Part shown: positions 10,674 to 17,583 of the stretch, in pieces
How positions within the stretch are numbered: position 1 is the stretch's first letter
Layout of the letters: every line of letters begins with the position of its first letter
Assembly: GCA_016218905.1 (NCBI GenBank)
Contig: JACRCS010000842.1
Coordinates: 1 to 20,103, forward strand
DNA length: 20,103 nt
Direction of reading: 5' to 3'
Source: Deltaproteobacteria bacterium
GTDB taxonomy: Bacteria > Desulfobacterota_C > Deferrisomatia > Deferrisomatales > JACRMM01
Position numbers and translations under genes: made by a program
Notes under the pieces: model-generated
Seen by the model: the letters and a program-made list of their open reading frames with translations, nothing else
Told to the model about the DNA's origin: nothing
Database searches by the model: none

Positions 10674-12668
10674 CTACCTGGCACCGACTCGGTTGATGAG
10701 CGTGTCGATCATCTCATCCACGGTCGTAAGGAACTGCGCCGCGGCCTCGAAGCCGCGCTGGAATTGAATGAGCTGCACCATCTCCTCGTCCAGGTTGACT
10801 CCCGACGCGCTCTCCCGCTGGGTCGTGAGCTGGGCAAGGATCGAGCCGCTCGCGGACTCGAAGGTACCTGCGTCGCGAGCCTTGCTGCCGAGGGACTCCA
10901 CGATTAGCCCGAGCTGGCCGGCGGCGGTCTCCCCGGTCTGCTCGAAGATGCCCTGGGAAGCGAGGCTCGCGATGAGCCGCGCGTTCTCTCCGGTGCCCTC
11001 GGCGCCGGCGCCGCCCGACTCCGAAGGGCCCGCCGCCGCGATCTTGCCCTGGTCCGCGGCCACGAGCGGGTTGACCGAGAGGGTCGCGCCCGCCCCGTAG
11101 ACCGTGAACGACGCCCCGGAGAAGGGTTCCAGCGTGAAATCCACGGTGGCCGAGCCGCCGAGATAGCCGCTGTCGTTTCCGGCGTCGAAGGAGATGTGGT
11201 TCGGCGAGGTGATGCCGACCGGTTGGGGAGGCCCACCGTCGAGAGAGACGTACCCGGTGGTCGAGAGCCCGTCGCTCCGCCCCCCGGCCGGAAAGAGGGT
11301 CCCGGGAGTGATCGTCGCCGTGAAGGTCAGGCCGTCGACGCCGGTCCACTGATACGGAGGGGCGGCAGTGGAGAGGTCGAGCACGTCGCCGACCGGTTCG
11401 TCTCCGCGATAGAGCTGCACGCGCATCCCGTCGAGACTGGTCGGGTCGTTGCCGGCCGAGATCACCCTCACGTGGTAATCCAGGTTGAGCGTCATGGGAC
11501 CGGAGTAGGTGCCTGTTGCCGCCAGCGAAATGCTGCCCGGACCCGACGCCGGCAGATCTCCGGCCGTGTTCGGAGCGAGGGCGGCATCCACCGCCGTGAC
11601 CTCCAGGTAGTGAGTACCCGGCTCCAGCCCCGCGCCGGGCGTCACCTGCTGAAGCTCCGAGGTCGACGCGAACGTCACCGAGTCTCCCGTGCCGCTCCAC
11701 ACGAAGAAGTTGAGGCCCGGCTGGCCGTCCTGATCGTAGCCCGAGGTGTGGAAGCTGTTCACGCTCTCGGCGACGGTGCCCATCAGGTCCGCCAGCTGCC
11801 GCTGCAAGTCGGGCGCGATCTCGCCTTGAAGATCGTTCAAGGCGCCGATCTCGCCGCCGGAAACCGTGACGGGGGTCGAGCCGAGGAGGAAACCCGTGAT
11901 CTGCGCCGAGTCATCTCTTACGGAGGTCAGCTCGCCCGTCGTCTGCCCCTGGTAGACCAGGTAGGGTCCGTTGTCCGGAAACCGCAGGTTCACGTACGGC
12001 CCGTCGATTTCCGTCTCGACCCCGAGCTTCTCCGCCACTTGCCGCACGAGCAGGTCCCGCTGGTCCTTGAGGTCGTTGGGGGAGTAGCCGGCCGCCTCGC
12101 TCTTGGCGATCTCACCGTTGAGGGAAGCGATCTGCTCGGCCCAGGCGTTCACGTCGGAGAGGTCGCTCTCGAGGAGCTGGCCGAAGGAGCTTGCGCTCTC
12201 CGAGATGGCCGTCATCTTTTCGTTGTACGTGGCGACGAGCTGCTCGGCCCGGTCGATGACCTGGGCACGCAGGGCCGCGTCGCTCGGGCGGGCGGAGAGG
12301 GCCTCCCAGGAGTTCCAGAACTCCGTCAACGCTCCGCTCAGCCCGTCGGAAGAGGGCTCCCCCAGAACGGCCTGGAGCTGGTCGAGGCCGGTGACGAGCG
12401 CGTCATCATAGCCGTGCTGGCTCTCGACGAGGTTGATCTGCCTATCGAGGTAGGAGAGCTGGATGCGCTGGACGCCTTCGAAGGAGACGCCGGAGCCGAC
12501 GGGCCCCTGGGCGGTCTGGATCGGCAGGCTCGGGGCGAGGGTGACTCGCTGGCGGGAGTAGCCCTCGGTCTGCACGTTGGCCAGGTTGTGGCCGGTGACG
12601 TCGATCGCCGCCTGGTTCGCCAGGAGGGCGGAACGTCCGATGTTCAAGCCGAAGAAGATGTTGGCCAA
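10674..12668 (-). CDS. flgK: Hook-associated protein 1 FlgK
   Basis: FlgK is the first junction protein on the hook. It is 664 aa, long for the family (E. coli 547). The start MANIFFGLNIGRSALLANQ and the rod/hook motif GHNLANVQTEGYSRQ (about 27-41) are typical, as is the C-terminal end with DEEMVQLIQFQRGFEAAAQF followed by a helix. Residues about 330-530 form an enlarged Gly/Ser/Thr-rich beta-type insertion, probably surface-exposed. The start codon is TTG at 12668 with AGGAG 9 nt upstream. There is no ATG that would keep the conserved N-terminus. It is 52 nt after flgN, its likely chaperone, and 20 nt before flgL. Confidence 0.94.
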   Translation of the reverse strand: MANIFFGLNIGRSALLANQAAIDVTGHNLANVQTEGYSRQRVTLAPSLPIQTAQGPVGSGVSFEGVQRIQLSYLDRQINLVESQHGYDDALVTGLDQLQAVLGEPSSDGLSGALTEFWNSWEALSARPSDAALRAQVIDRAEQLVATYNEKMTAISESASSFGQLLESDLSDVNAWAEQIASLNGEIAKSEAAGYSPNDLKDQRDLLVRQVAEKLGVETEIDGPYVNLRFPDNGPYLVYQGQTTGELTSVRDDSAQITGFLLGSTPVTVSGGEIGALNDLQGEIAPDLQRQLADLMGTVAESVNSFHTSGYDQDGQPGLNFFVWSGTGDSVTFASTSELQQVTPGAGLEPGTHYLEVTAVDAALAPNTAGDLPASGPGSISLAATGTYSGPMTLNLDYHVRVISAGNDPTSLDGMRVQLYRGDEPVGDVLDLSTAAPPYQWTGVDGLTFTATITPGTLFPAGGRSDGLSTTGYVSLDGGPPQPVGITSPNHISFDAGNDSGYLGGSATVDFTLEPFSGASFTVYGAGATLSVNPLVAADQGKIAAAGPSESGGAGAEGTGENARLIASLASQGIFEQTGETAAGQLGLIVESLGSKARDAGTFESASGSILAQLTTQRESASGVNLDEEMVQLIQFQRGFEAAAQFLTTVDEMIDTLINRVGAR

Positions 12669-12720
12669 GCCTCGTCGCTCCTGGAGCCGCGCGCGTGGGA
12701 CCCGAGACGTTCAGGTCCGT

Positions 12721-13212
12721 TTACGCCCGGCGCCCGTTCGTCATGGTCGCCTGGACGAGGCGGCCGCGCACGTCGTACCCCGCCCCGAACGCTCCCCTCT
12801 GGAGTCCCACCAGGTGGGCGCACACTCGGTTCCCGTACCGGGTCGCCAGGCCGAGGGCCGAGACCTCCGACCCCAGGACCTTGAGGCACCTCCGGAGCTC
12901 CTTAGCGCTCCCCGCTAGGCCCTGCTCCGTCCCGAACCGGCGGAGGACGTCCGAGAGGGAGGAGCCCTGCCCCAGTCCACAGCCGGCGGCCAAGCGACGG
13001 GTCGCTGCAGCGCAGTCGGTTCCGCGCTGCCGCAGGGCGTCCGACAGGCTCTGGGCCCTGGCGATGGCGCCCCGGAAAGCCGTCAGGTCCAGGCGTTCGA
13101 GGGCGCTCCTGGCCTCGTTGAGCGCCTCTCCCAGCCTCTGCGCCGCTTCGATCTCTCGAAGCACGGCCGCTTCGAGGCGCGGGATCTCGGAGTCGGCGTG
13201 GCCCAAGCGCAA
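12721..13212 (-). CDS. flgN: FlgN-family chaperone for FlgK/FlgL
   Basis: This is a cytoplasmic export chaperone of 163 aa, predicted almost entirely helical. It has heptad-like helices around residues 8-70 (EIPRLEAAVLREIEAAQRLGE onward) and a C-terminal helical segment ending in GYDVRGRLVQATM, a FlgN-type C-terminus. FlgN sequences diverge, so the call rests on size, helicity and position between flgM and flgK. The start is TTG at 13212, 1 nt after the flgM stop, with GAGG 4 nt upstream. A second TTG at 13206 has slightly better spacing from an AGG. Translation is probably coupled to flgM. Confidence 0.8.
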   Translation of the reverse strand: MRLGHADSEIPRLEAAVLREIEAAQRLGEALNEARSALERLDLTAFRGAIARAQSLSDALRQRGTDCAAATRRLAAGCGLGQGSSLSDVLRRFGTEQGLAGSAKELRRCLKVLGSEVSALGLATRYGNRVCAHLVGLQRGAFGAGYDVRGRLVQATMTNGRRA

Positions 13213-13213
13213 C

Positions 13214-13510
13214 CTACCTCGCGTCCATGAGGTGCTCGCGGATGAGCTTCGGCGCCACGTCGGCGCCGGTCACGCTGTACTCTCCGCGGTCGATCTGATC
13301 GGAGATCGCGCCCACGAGCTCCTGACGGATGTCGGGGGCCTGGATCGCCACCTGCCGGGCCTTCTGGATCTCCATACTGCGGGCGGAGATCTGGACCGTG
13401 TCGGAGGTCCCGGCGCTCCGGCTCGCCGGCGCCGCCTCCGACGTCTTCTCCCGCGGCGAGACGCCGCGGGTGTTCGCGATTCCCTGCGTGTACCGCTCTC
13501 GAATCTTCAT
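13214..13510 (-). CDS. flgM: Anti-sigma-28 factor FlgM
   Basis: FlgM holds the flagellar sigma factor FliA inactive until the hook is complete and FlgM is exported. It is 98 aa. The N-terminal half is low in hydrophobics and likely disordered, as needed for export. The C-terminal half has the sigma-binding helices: VQISARSMEIQKARQ (about 39-53), a linker, then IRQELVGAISDQIDRGEYSV, the signature region, and PKLIREHL. The start at 13510 overlaps the stop of the upstream 59-aa ORF by ATGA, and flgN follows after 1 nt. The FliA gene itself is not in this window. Confidence 0.93.
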   Translation of the reverse strand: MKIRERYTQGIANTRGVSPREKTSEAAPASRSAGTSDTVQISARSMEIQKARQVAIQAPDIRQELVGAISDQIDRGEYSVTGADVAPKLIREHLMDAR

Positions 13511-13686
13511 CGGACGTCACTTCCCCTTTCGGCCCGCGCTGCCGATTCCGGCGCCGTAAAGACCCAGGCGTTGCTCCGCCTGTTCCGGTACGCCAGATAC
13601 TCCCGCGTCAAGCGGCGGAGTTCGGAGGGCTTGCGGATACCCCAAACGGTGACCAAGTGCTCCAGGACCTCTCTTCGCGTCAACAT
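13507..13686 (-). CDS. Unrecognised 59-aa basic protein between flgJ and flgM
   Basis: An ORF of 60 codons starts at ATG 13686 and stops with a TGA overlapping the flgM ATG (ATGA), typical of translational coupling. The predicted protein starts MLTRREVLEHLVTVWGIRKP and is rich in Arg and Glu. It has an amphipathic helical look and no Cys or membrane segment. About 78% of its third codon positions are G/C (46 of 59 by hand count), like the neighbouring genes, while the overlapping flgJ-frame tail has clearly fewer. This supports the 59-aa frame as the one under coding selection. I do not recognise the family. It could be a small flagellar regulator or export factor. A possible SD (GAGGCAGGCGG) lies just upstream. 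Confidence 0.55.
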   Translation of the reverse strand: MLTRREVLEHLVTVWGIRKPSELRRLTREYLAYRNRRSNAWVFTAPESAARAERGSDVR

Positions 13687-14029
13687 GTACCGCCTGCCTC
13701 GAGAAGGTGCCTCCCCCGCTTCTCTCTTCGGTCCCGGCCTCCCCCGACTTTATCATACTTGGGGCCAGTTGGCGGTAGAGGGCTCTCCAGAGGCCGAGAC
13801 CCTCGCCCTGGCTGGCGAGGTGGGCCCACTGGGCGTCGAGCATGCCCAGCGCGGTCTGCTGTGCGAAGCTGCTTCCCAGCGCTCCTTTCGGGGTAATCGC
13901 CTGCCGCATCTTGCTGAAGACGAGCTGCGCGAACGCCTCTTCCAGGCCTCGACAAGCCTGTTCGAGGTCCCGGGGCAGCTCGCTCGCGAAGCTCGGCGCG
14001 GCCAAAGGGGTGAGGGGCGAAAGGTTCAT
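13517..14029 (-). CDS. flgJ: Rod-binding protein, FlgJ N-terminal domain only; C-terminal tail doubtful
   Basis: The FlgJ rod-binding domain acts as a rod cap during periplasmic rod assembly. Domain features are LEEAFAQLVFSKMRQAITP (about 28-46), SSFAQQTALGMLDAQWAHLAS and GLGLWRALYRQL (about 78-89). No muramidase domain follows, as in many non-enterobacterial FlgJ proteins. The frame stays open to 13517 (170 aa), but the last ~75 residues do not resemble FlgJ and have poor third-position GC. They also overlap the 59-aa ORF in another frame. Right after RQLAP, the +1 frame has tandem stops TGA TAA (13755-13750). Removing one C from the CCCC run (complement of 13761-13764) would end the protein as RQLAQV. 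The natural end is therefore probably near 13753. The start ATG 14029 follows the flgI stop by 7 nt. Confidence 0.8.
   Translation of the reverse strand: MNLSPLTPLAAPSFASELPRDLEQACRGLEEAFAQLVFSKMRQAITPKGALGSSFAQQTALGMLDAQWAHLASQGEGLGLWRALYRQLAPSMIKSGEAGTEERSGGGTFSRQAVHVDAKRGPGALGHRLGYPQALRTPPLDAGVSGVPEQAEQRLGLYGAGIGSAGRKGK
13725..13752 (-). promoter_or_regulatory. Possible sigma-28 (FliA) promoter upstream of the 59-aa ORF/flgM
   Basis: On the minus strand, TAAAGTCG (13745-13752) is followed after 12 nt by ACCGAAGA (13725-13732). The FliA consensus is roughly TAAAGTTT-N11-GCCGATAA. The -35 part matches well, the -10 part matches 5 of 8, and the spacer is 1 nt long. The place is sensible, since flgM-flgN-flgK-flgL are often also transcribed late by sigma-28. 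It remains a weak match. Confidence 0.25.
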
Positions 14030-14036
14030 AGCGGAC

Positions 14037-15137
14037 TCACAGGATTTCCAGTTCGGCTTCCAGGGCTCCGGCGGCCTTGAGCGTCTGAAAGATGCTCACC
14101 AGGTCCCTGGCGCTCACTCCTAGCGCGTTGAGCGCCTGGACGAGGCTTGCCAGGCTCTCGCCCTGGTCGAGCAGCACCACGCGGCCGGGCTGCTCGCTCA
14201 CGTCCACTTCAGCGCTCTTGGCCACGACCGTCTTGCCCTCGGAGAAGGGGAGCGGCTGGGAGACCTCGGTCTTGGGCGTGACCTGCACCGTCAGGTTTCC
14301 GTGGCTGATGGCGACGGGCCGGATCTTTACTTCCTTGCCGAGGACGACGGTGCCCGCCTTCTCGTCGAGCACCACCCGGGCGGCGAGGTCCGGCTCGAGG
14401 GTCACCGCCTCCAGCGAGGCGACGAAGCCGACGGGGTTCTCTCGCTCGGCGTCGGGCACCGCCACGCGCACACGGCCGGCGTCGAGAGCCACGGCCGTGC
14501 CGGTGCCGAGCGCTCCGTTCAGCGCTCCGGCCATCCGGGCCGCGGTGGTGAAGTCGGGTTTCTCGAGGACGAGGTCGAGCCAGCCTTCGGTGAGGGTCGG
14601 GAGCGGCGCGTCGCGTTCGAGGATGGCGCCCCCGGGTAGCCGGCCGACCGTGGGGTGATTCTTCTGGACCTTCGCCCCCTGAGCGGCCGCGGAGAAGCCC
14701 CCGGTGATCACGGACCCCTGGGCCGCCGCAAAGACCTGGCCGTTGGGCGCGCGCAGAGCGGTCAGCAGGAGGGTTCCACCCTGGAGGCTTTTCGCGTCGC
14801 CTAGAGACGAGATCATCACGTCCAGACGCTGGCCGGCCCGTGCGAAGGGCGGAAGATCGGCCGTCGCCACGACCGCCGCGACGTTCTTCAGCTTGAGCGA
14901 CTGGGCCGACACCGACATGCCGAGCTTCTCGAGCAGATTCGCCGTGGACTGATTGGTGAAGGAAGAGCTCTTGTCCCCCGTGCCGTCGAGGCCCACGACG
15001 AGCCCGTAGCCGATGAGCTGATTGCGGCGGACGCCGTCGATCCGGGCGACGTCCTTCACCCGCACGGCGCCGCTGCCGGAGGCGGGCACCACGAGAGCGG
15101 CGAGGAGGAGGGCCAGGCAGCTTGCCGGAGCGCGCAT
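14037..15137 (-). CDS. flgI: Flagellar P-ring protein FlgI
   Basis: FlgI forms the periplasmic P-ring bushing around the rod in the peptidoglycan layer. From the ATG at 15137 it is 366 aa, the usual size. It has a Sec signal peptide MRAPASCLALLLAALVVPASGSG, with cleavage near residue 23, then VRVKDVARI and the signature RRNQLIGYGLVVGLDGTGD. Other conserved parts are FTNQSTANLLEKLG and QALNALGVSARDLVSIFQTLKAAGAL near the C-terminus. An in-frame ATG at 15143 is also possible, but GAGAGG abuts it directly and is 6 nt from ATG 15137, so 15137 is preferred. It lies 10 nt downstream of flgH. Confidence 0.95.
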   Translation of the reverse strand: MRAPASCLALLLAALVVPASGSGAVRVKDVARIDGVRRNQLIGYGLVVGLDGTGDKSSSFTNQSTANLLEKLGMSVSAQSLKLKNVAAVVATADLPPFARAGQRLDVMISSLGDAKSLQGGTLLLTALRAPNGQVFAAAQGSVITGGFSAAAQGAKVQKNHPTVGRLPGGAILERDAPLPTLTEGWLDLVLEKPDFTTAARMAGALNGALGTGTAVALDAGRVRVAVPDAERENPVGFVASLEAVTLEPDLAARVVLDEKAGTVVLGKEVKIRPVAISHGNLTVQVTPKTEVSQPLPFSEGKTVVAKSAEVDVSEQPGRVVLLDQGESLASLVQALNALGVSARDLVSIFQTLKAAGALEAELEIL

Positions 15138-15147
15138 CGTCATCCTC

Positions 15148-15846
15148 TCAGAACGGCCACACGGCGTTGATGGCGCGGTAGAGCCAACCCGGCCTCTGGT
15201 GGGCGGCGATGTCCCCGGACCCCCCGTAGAGGATCTGGGCCTCGGCCAGCGCGATCGACGAGATCGTGTTTTCGGGCGAGATGTCGACGGGTCTGGCGAT
15301 TCCGCGGACGAACAGGAACTGGTCGTCTTCGTTCACCTTCACCTGGCGCCGCCCCTCGAGGAGGAGGTTTCCGTCCTCGAGGACCTCCACCACGCGCGCC
15401 GCGACCCGGGTGCGCAGGACATCCTTGCGCTTCGTCGTGCCCTCGCCCTTGAAGGAGTTGGCGCTCTGCGCCTTGACGCTAGGGTCGAATCCCTGCGACC
15501 CGTACAGGTTCTTAAGCCCCATGTGCGAGGGCATCCCGAGGATTCCGGAGGCATCGGCGGCGACCGTGGTATCCCGCGACACGTCGGTGGACGCTTCCCG
15601 GCTCGCCTCGCTCGCCTCGACGACGACCACCGTCACCAGGTCGCCGACGTTGCGGGCGCGCGGGTCCCCGTAGAGGGCGGCGAGAGACGTCCCCTCCGCC
15701 CAGAGGCTGGTACTCTGGTACGCGGGCCGCGGCGGCGCCGCCGGACGGGCGAGCGGAACCGGCTCGGGCCAGGGCGGCTTCCGCAGGGAGGGCGCGCCGC
15801 AGCCGCTCAAGGCAACGAAGACCAGGGCCAGAGCCTTCCACTTCAT
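15148..15846 (-). CDS. flgH: Flagellar L-ring lipoprotein FlgH
   Basis: FlgH forms the L-ring in the outer membrane, so its presence indicates a diderm cell. It is 232 aa, as in E. coli. The N-terminus MKWKALALVFVALSGC is a type II signal peptide with lipobox LSGC, giving lipidated C16. Family motifs include SLW near residue 47, NVGDLVTVVVVEASEASREA, FKGEGTTKRKD and the C-terminal NLLLEGRRQVKVNEDDQ and PENTISSIALAEAQILYGG. The start at 15846 overlaps the flgA stop as ATGA and has GGGGGAGAGG 4 nt upstream. The open frame continues further upstream, but that part is a shadow of flgA. Confidence 0.95.
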   Translation of the reverse strand: MKWKALALVFVALSGCGAPSLRKPPWPEPVPLARPAAPPRPAYQSTSLWAEGTSLAALYGDPRARNVGDLVTVVVVEASEASREASTDVSRDTTVAADASGILGMPSHMGLKNLYGSQGFDPSVKAQSANSFKGEGTTKRKDVLRTRVAARVVEVLEDGNLLLEGRRQVKVNEDDQFLFVRGIARPVDISPENTISSIALAEAQILYGGSGDIAAHQRPGWLYRAINAVWPF

Positions 15847-16766
15847 CGGTCCTCTCCCCCGGCTGCGGCGAGCACCTCGACGACGCCCCTTTCCCGGACG
15901 ACGCCCTGAACGACGCGCCGGCTCGCCAGATTCTCCACCTTGAGTCGCTCCTGCGGCGCGCCGGCCTCCAGGGCTCGGCCGGTCGCTGTCGCCACGACCG
16001 AGCCGACCCGCGCGACGAGCTTCACGAGATCGCCCTTCTCCACCGACGGGACGGCCTCCACGTCGCTCGACGCCAGGGCACTCCCCGCCGAGACACTGCG
16101 CAGCAGGCGCTTGCCGACCGCCTGCGATGGGTCGCCGAGGCCGGCGGTCCGCGTCGAGCGGGTCTGCCGGACCTCCAGGTCCCTCTCGGTGAGCACCTCG
16201 CCCTTGCGCGCGCTGCGGCTCAAGACGAGCGTCGGGCGGAAACGACCGACCTCGACCCGGGCCCAGGCGCGACCCGCCTTGACCCCGCCCGCCAGGACGT
16301 CCATCCACAGCGTGAAGGAGGGCGGGAGCTCTCCCTGCGGCAGCGGCGCCACCGAGAACGCGACCTCCCCCTCCGGGATGATCGCCGGAACGCCGGACGG
16401 TGTGACGCTCATGCTCTCTCCGCTGCGGAGCCGCGGGCCGACCGCGCTCTCCACCGCGTGCGCGACGGCTTCCCGATCGAGCACCTGGCCCGGCCGGACG
16501 ACCTCCACCTTGTCGGGCACCGCGAGGTCGCCCTGGACGTTGGCCTGGCGGGCCCGGTCGAGGATCCATTCGCGGTTCCAGACGAGCCGCCCGCCCGGGC
16601 GCGGCCCGCGCCCCAGGGCCACCCTGGACCATTCCGGGGGCCCGTTCCGTACCAGGTCCGAGAGCCGAACCTCGTCTCCGGAAACCTCGATCCGGGCCGG
16701 CACGGACCAGGAGGCGAGGCTCGCGGAGGCCATGAGGCAGAGCGAGAGCGCGAGCAGGAGGCGCAT
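15843..16766 (-). CDS. flgA: P-ring assembly chaperone FlgA
   Basis: FlgA is a periplasmic chaperone needed for FlgI polymerisation into the P-ring. It is 307 aa, with a signal peptide MRLLLALSLCLMASASLAS and cleavage near residue 19. The C-terminal half carries the SAF-type domain with VLSRSARKGEVLTERDLEVRQ and AVGKRLLRSVSAGSALASSDVE, followed by KGDLVKLVARVGSVVATATGRALEAG, typical of FlgA. It is longer than E. coli FlgA (219) because of an N-terminal domain, as is common outside enterobacteria. The start 16766 lies 2 nt after the flgG stop, with GGAG 6 nt upstream. It ends in an ATGA overlap with flgH. Sitting next to flgH and flgI matches its job. Confidence 0.93.
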   Translation of the reverse strand: MRLLLALSLCLMASASLASWSVPARIEVSGDEVRLSDLVRNGPPEWSRVALGRGPRPGGRLVWNREWILDRARQANVQGDLAVPDKVEVVRPGQVLDREAVAHAVESAVGPRLRSGESMSVTPSGVPAIIPEGEVAFSVAPLPQGELPPSFTLWMDVLAGGVKAGRAWARVEVGRFRPTLVLSRSARKGEVLTERDLEVRQTRSTRTAGLGDPSQAVGKRLLRSVSAGSALASSDVEAVPSVEKGDLVKLVARVGSVVATATGRALEAGAPQERLKVENLASRRVVQGVVRERGVVEVLAAAGGEDR

Positions 16767-16768
16767 CC

Positions 16769-17560
16769 CTATCTCCGCACGTTGTTGGCCATCTGGAGCA
16801 TTTCGTCGGAGGCCTGGATCGCCTTGGAGCTCACTTCGTAGGCGCGCTGGCCCGCGATCAGGTTCACCATCTCCTCGACGACGCTCACGTTGCTCATCTC
16901 TACGAAACCTTGATTGATCGAGCCGAGCCCGGCGGTGCCCGGCTGGCCCGTGATGGGTTCGCCGGAAGCGGGCGTCGCGAGGAACATGGAGTGGCCGACG
17001 GACTGGAGGCCGGCGGGGTTCGAGAACCGGGCGATCTCCAGCGGTGTCCCGAGGTCCTCGATCTGGCCCGTCTCGGCGTTTCGCGCCGAGACCGTGCCGT
17101 CGCTCCCGACCGTGATCTCCGAGGTGGTGGACGGGATCGTGATGCCCGGCGCGACGACCCACCCCTCCGAAGTGGTGAGGCGGCCCTGGGAGTCGAGCTT
17201 GAACGTGCCGGCGCGCGTGTAGGCCGTAGTGCCGTTGGGCATCGTGACCTGGAAGAAGCCGTTTCCTTCGATGACCAGATCCAGGGGGTTTCCGGTCTGC
17301 CGGAAGTCGCCCTGGCTGAAGTTCTTCTCGGTCGAGATCACCCGGGCGCCGAGGCCCACCTCGCTCCCGACGGGGAACTGGGCTCCCGCGTTGCTCACCG
17401 TGCCGGCAGAGCGGAGGTTCTGGTAGAGGAGGTCCTGGAAATCGGGCCGGCTTCGCTTGAACCCGGCGGTATTGACGTTCGCCAGGTTGTTGGCGATGAC
17501 GTCCACGTTCACCTGCTGGCAGTTCATGCCGGCCGCGGCCGTCCAGAGAGCTCGGAGCAT
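16769..17560 (-). CDS. flgG: Distal rod protein FlgG
   Basis: FlgG forms the distal rod that crosses the P and L rings. It is 263 aa, the normal family length. It starts MLRALWTAAAGMNCQQ with the rod/hook signature NLANVNTAGFKRSRPDFQDLLYQ at about 25-47. The core motif PLDLVIEGNGFFQV follows, and the C-terminal VSVVEEMVNLIAGQRAYEV is the export/assembly helix. There is no signal peptide, as the protein is exported by the flagellar type III system. AGGAGG lies 6 nt before ATG 17560, an ideal SD. It is 23 nt after flgF. Confidence 0.96.
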   Translation of the reverse strand: MLRALWTAAAGMNCQQVNVDVIANNLANVNTAGFKRSRPDFQDLLYQNLRSAGTVSNAGAQFPVGSEVGLGARVISTEKNFSQGDFRQTGNPLDLVIEGNGFFQVTMPNGTTAYTRAGTFKLDSQGRLTTSEGWVVAPGITIPSTTSEITVGSDGTVSARNAETGQIEDLGTPLEIARFSNPAGLQSVGHSMFLATPASGEPITGQPGTAGLGSINQGFVEMSNVSVVEEMVNLIAGQRAYEVSSKAIQASDEMLQMANNVRR

Positions 17561-17583
17561 CTCGTTCCTCCTGGGAGTTGAGA

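Noticed and set aside
9004..10767. 587-codon plus-strand frame antisense to fliW and flgL
   Set aside because: It mirrors the codon bias of the opposite-strand genes and shows no protein family pattern. The opposite strand has well-conserved FliW and FlgL.
11196..12884. 562-codon plus-strand frame antisense to flgK
   Set aside because: It is an antisense shadow with no recognisable motif.
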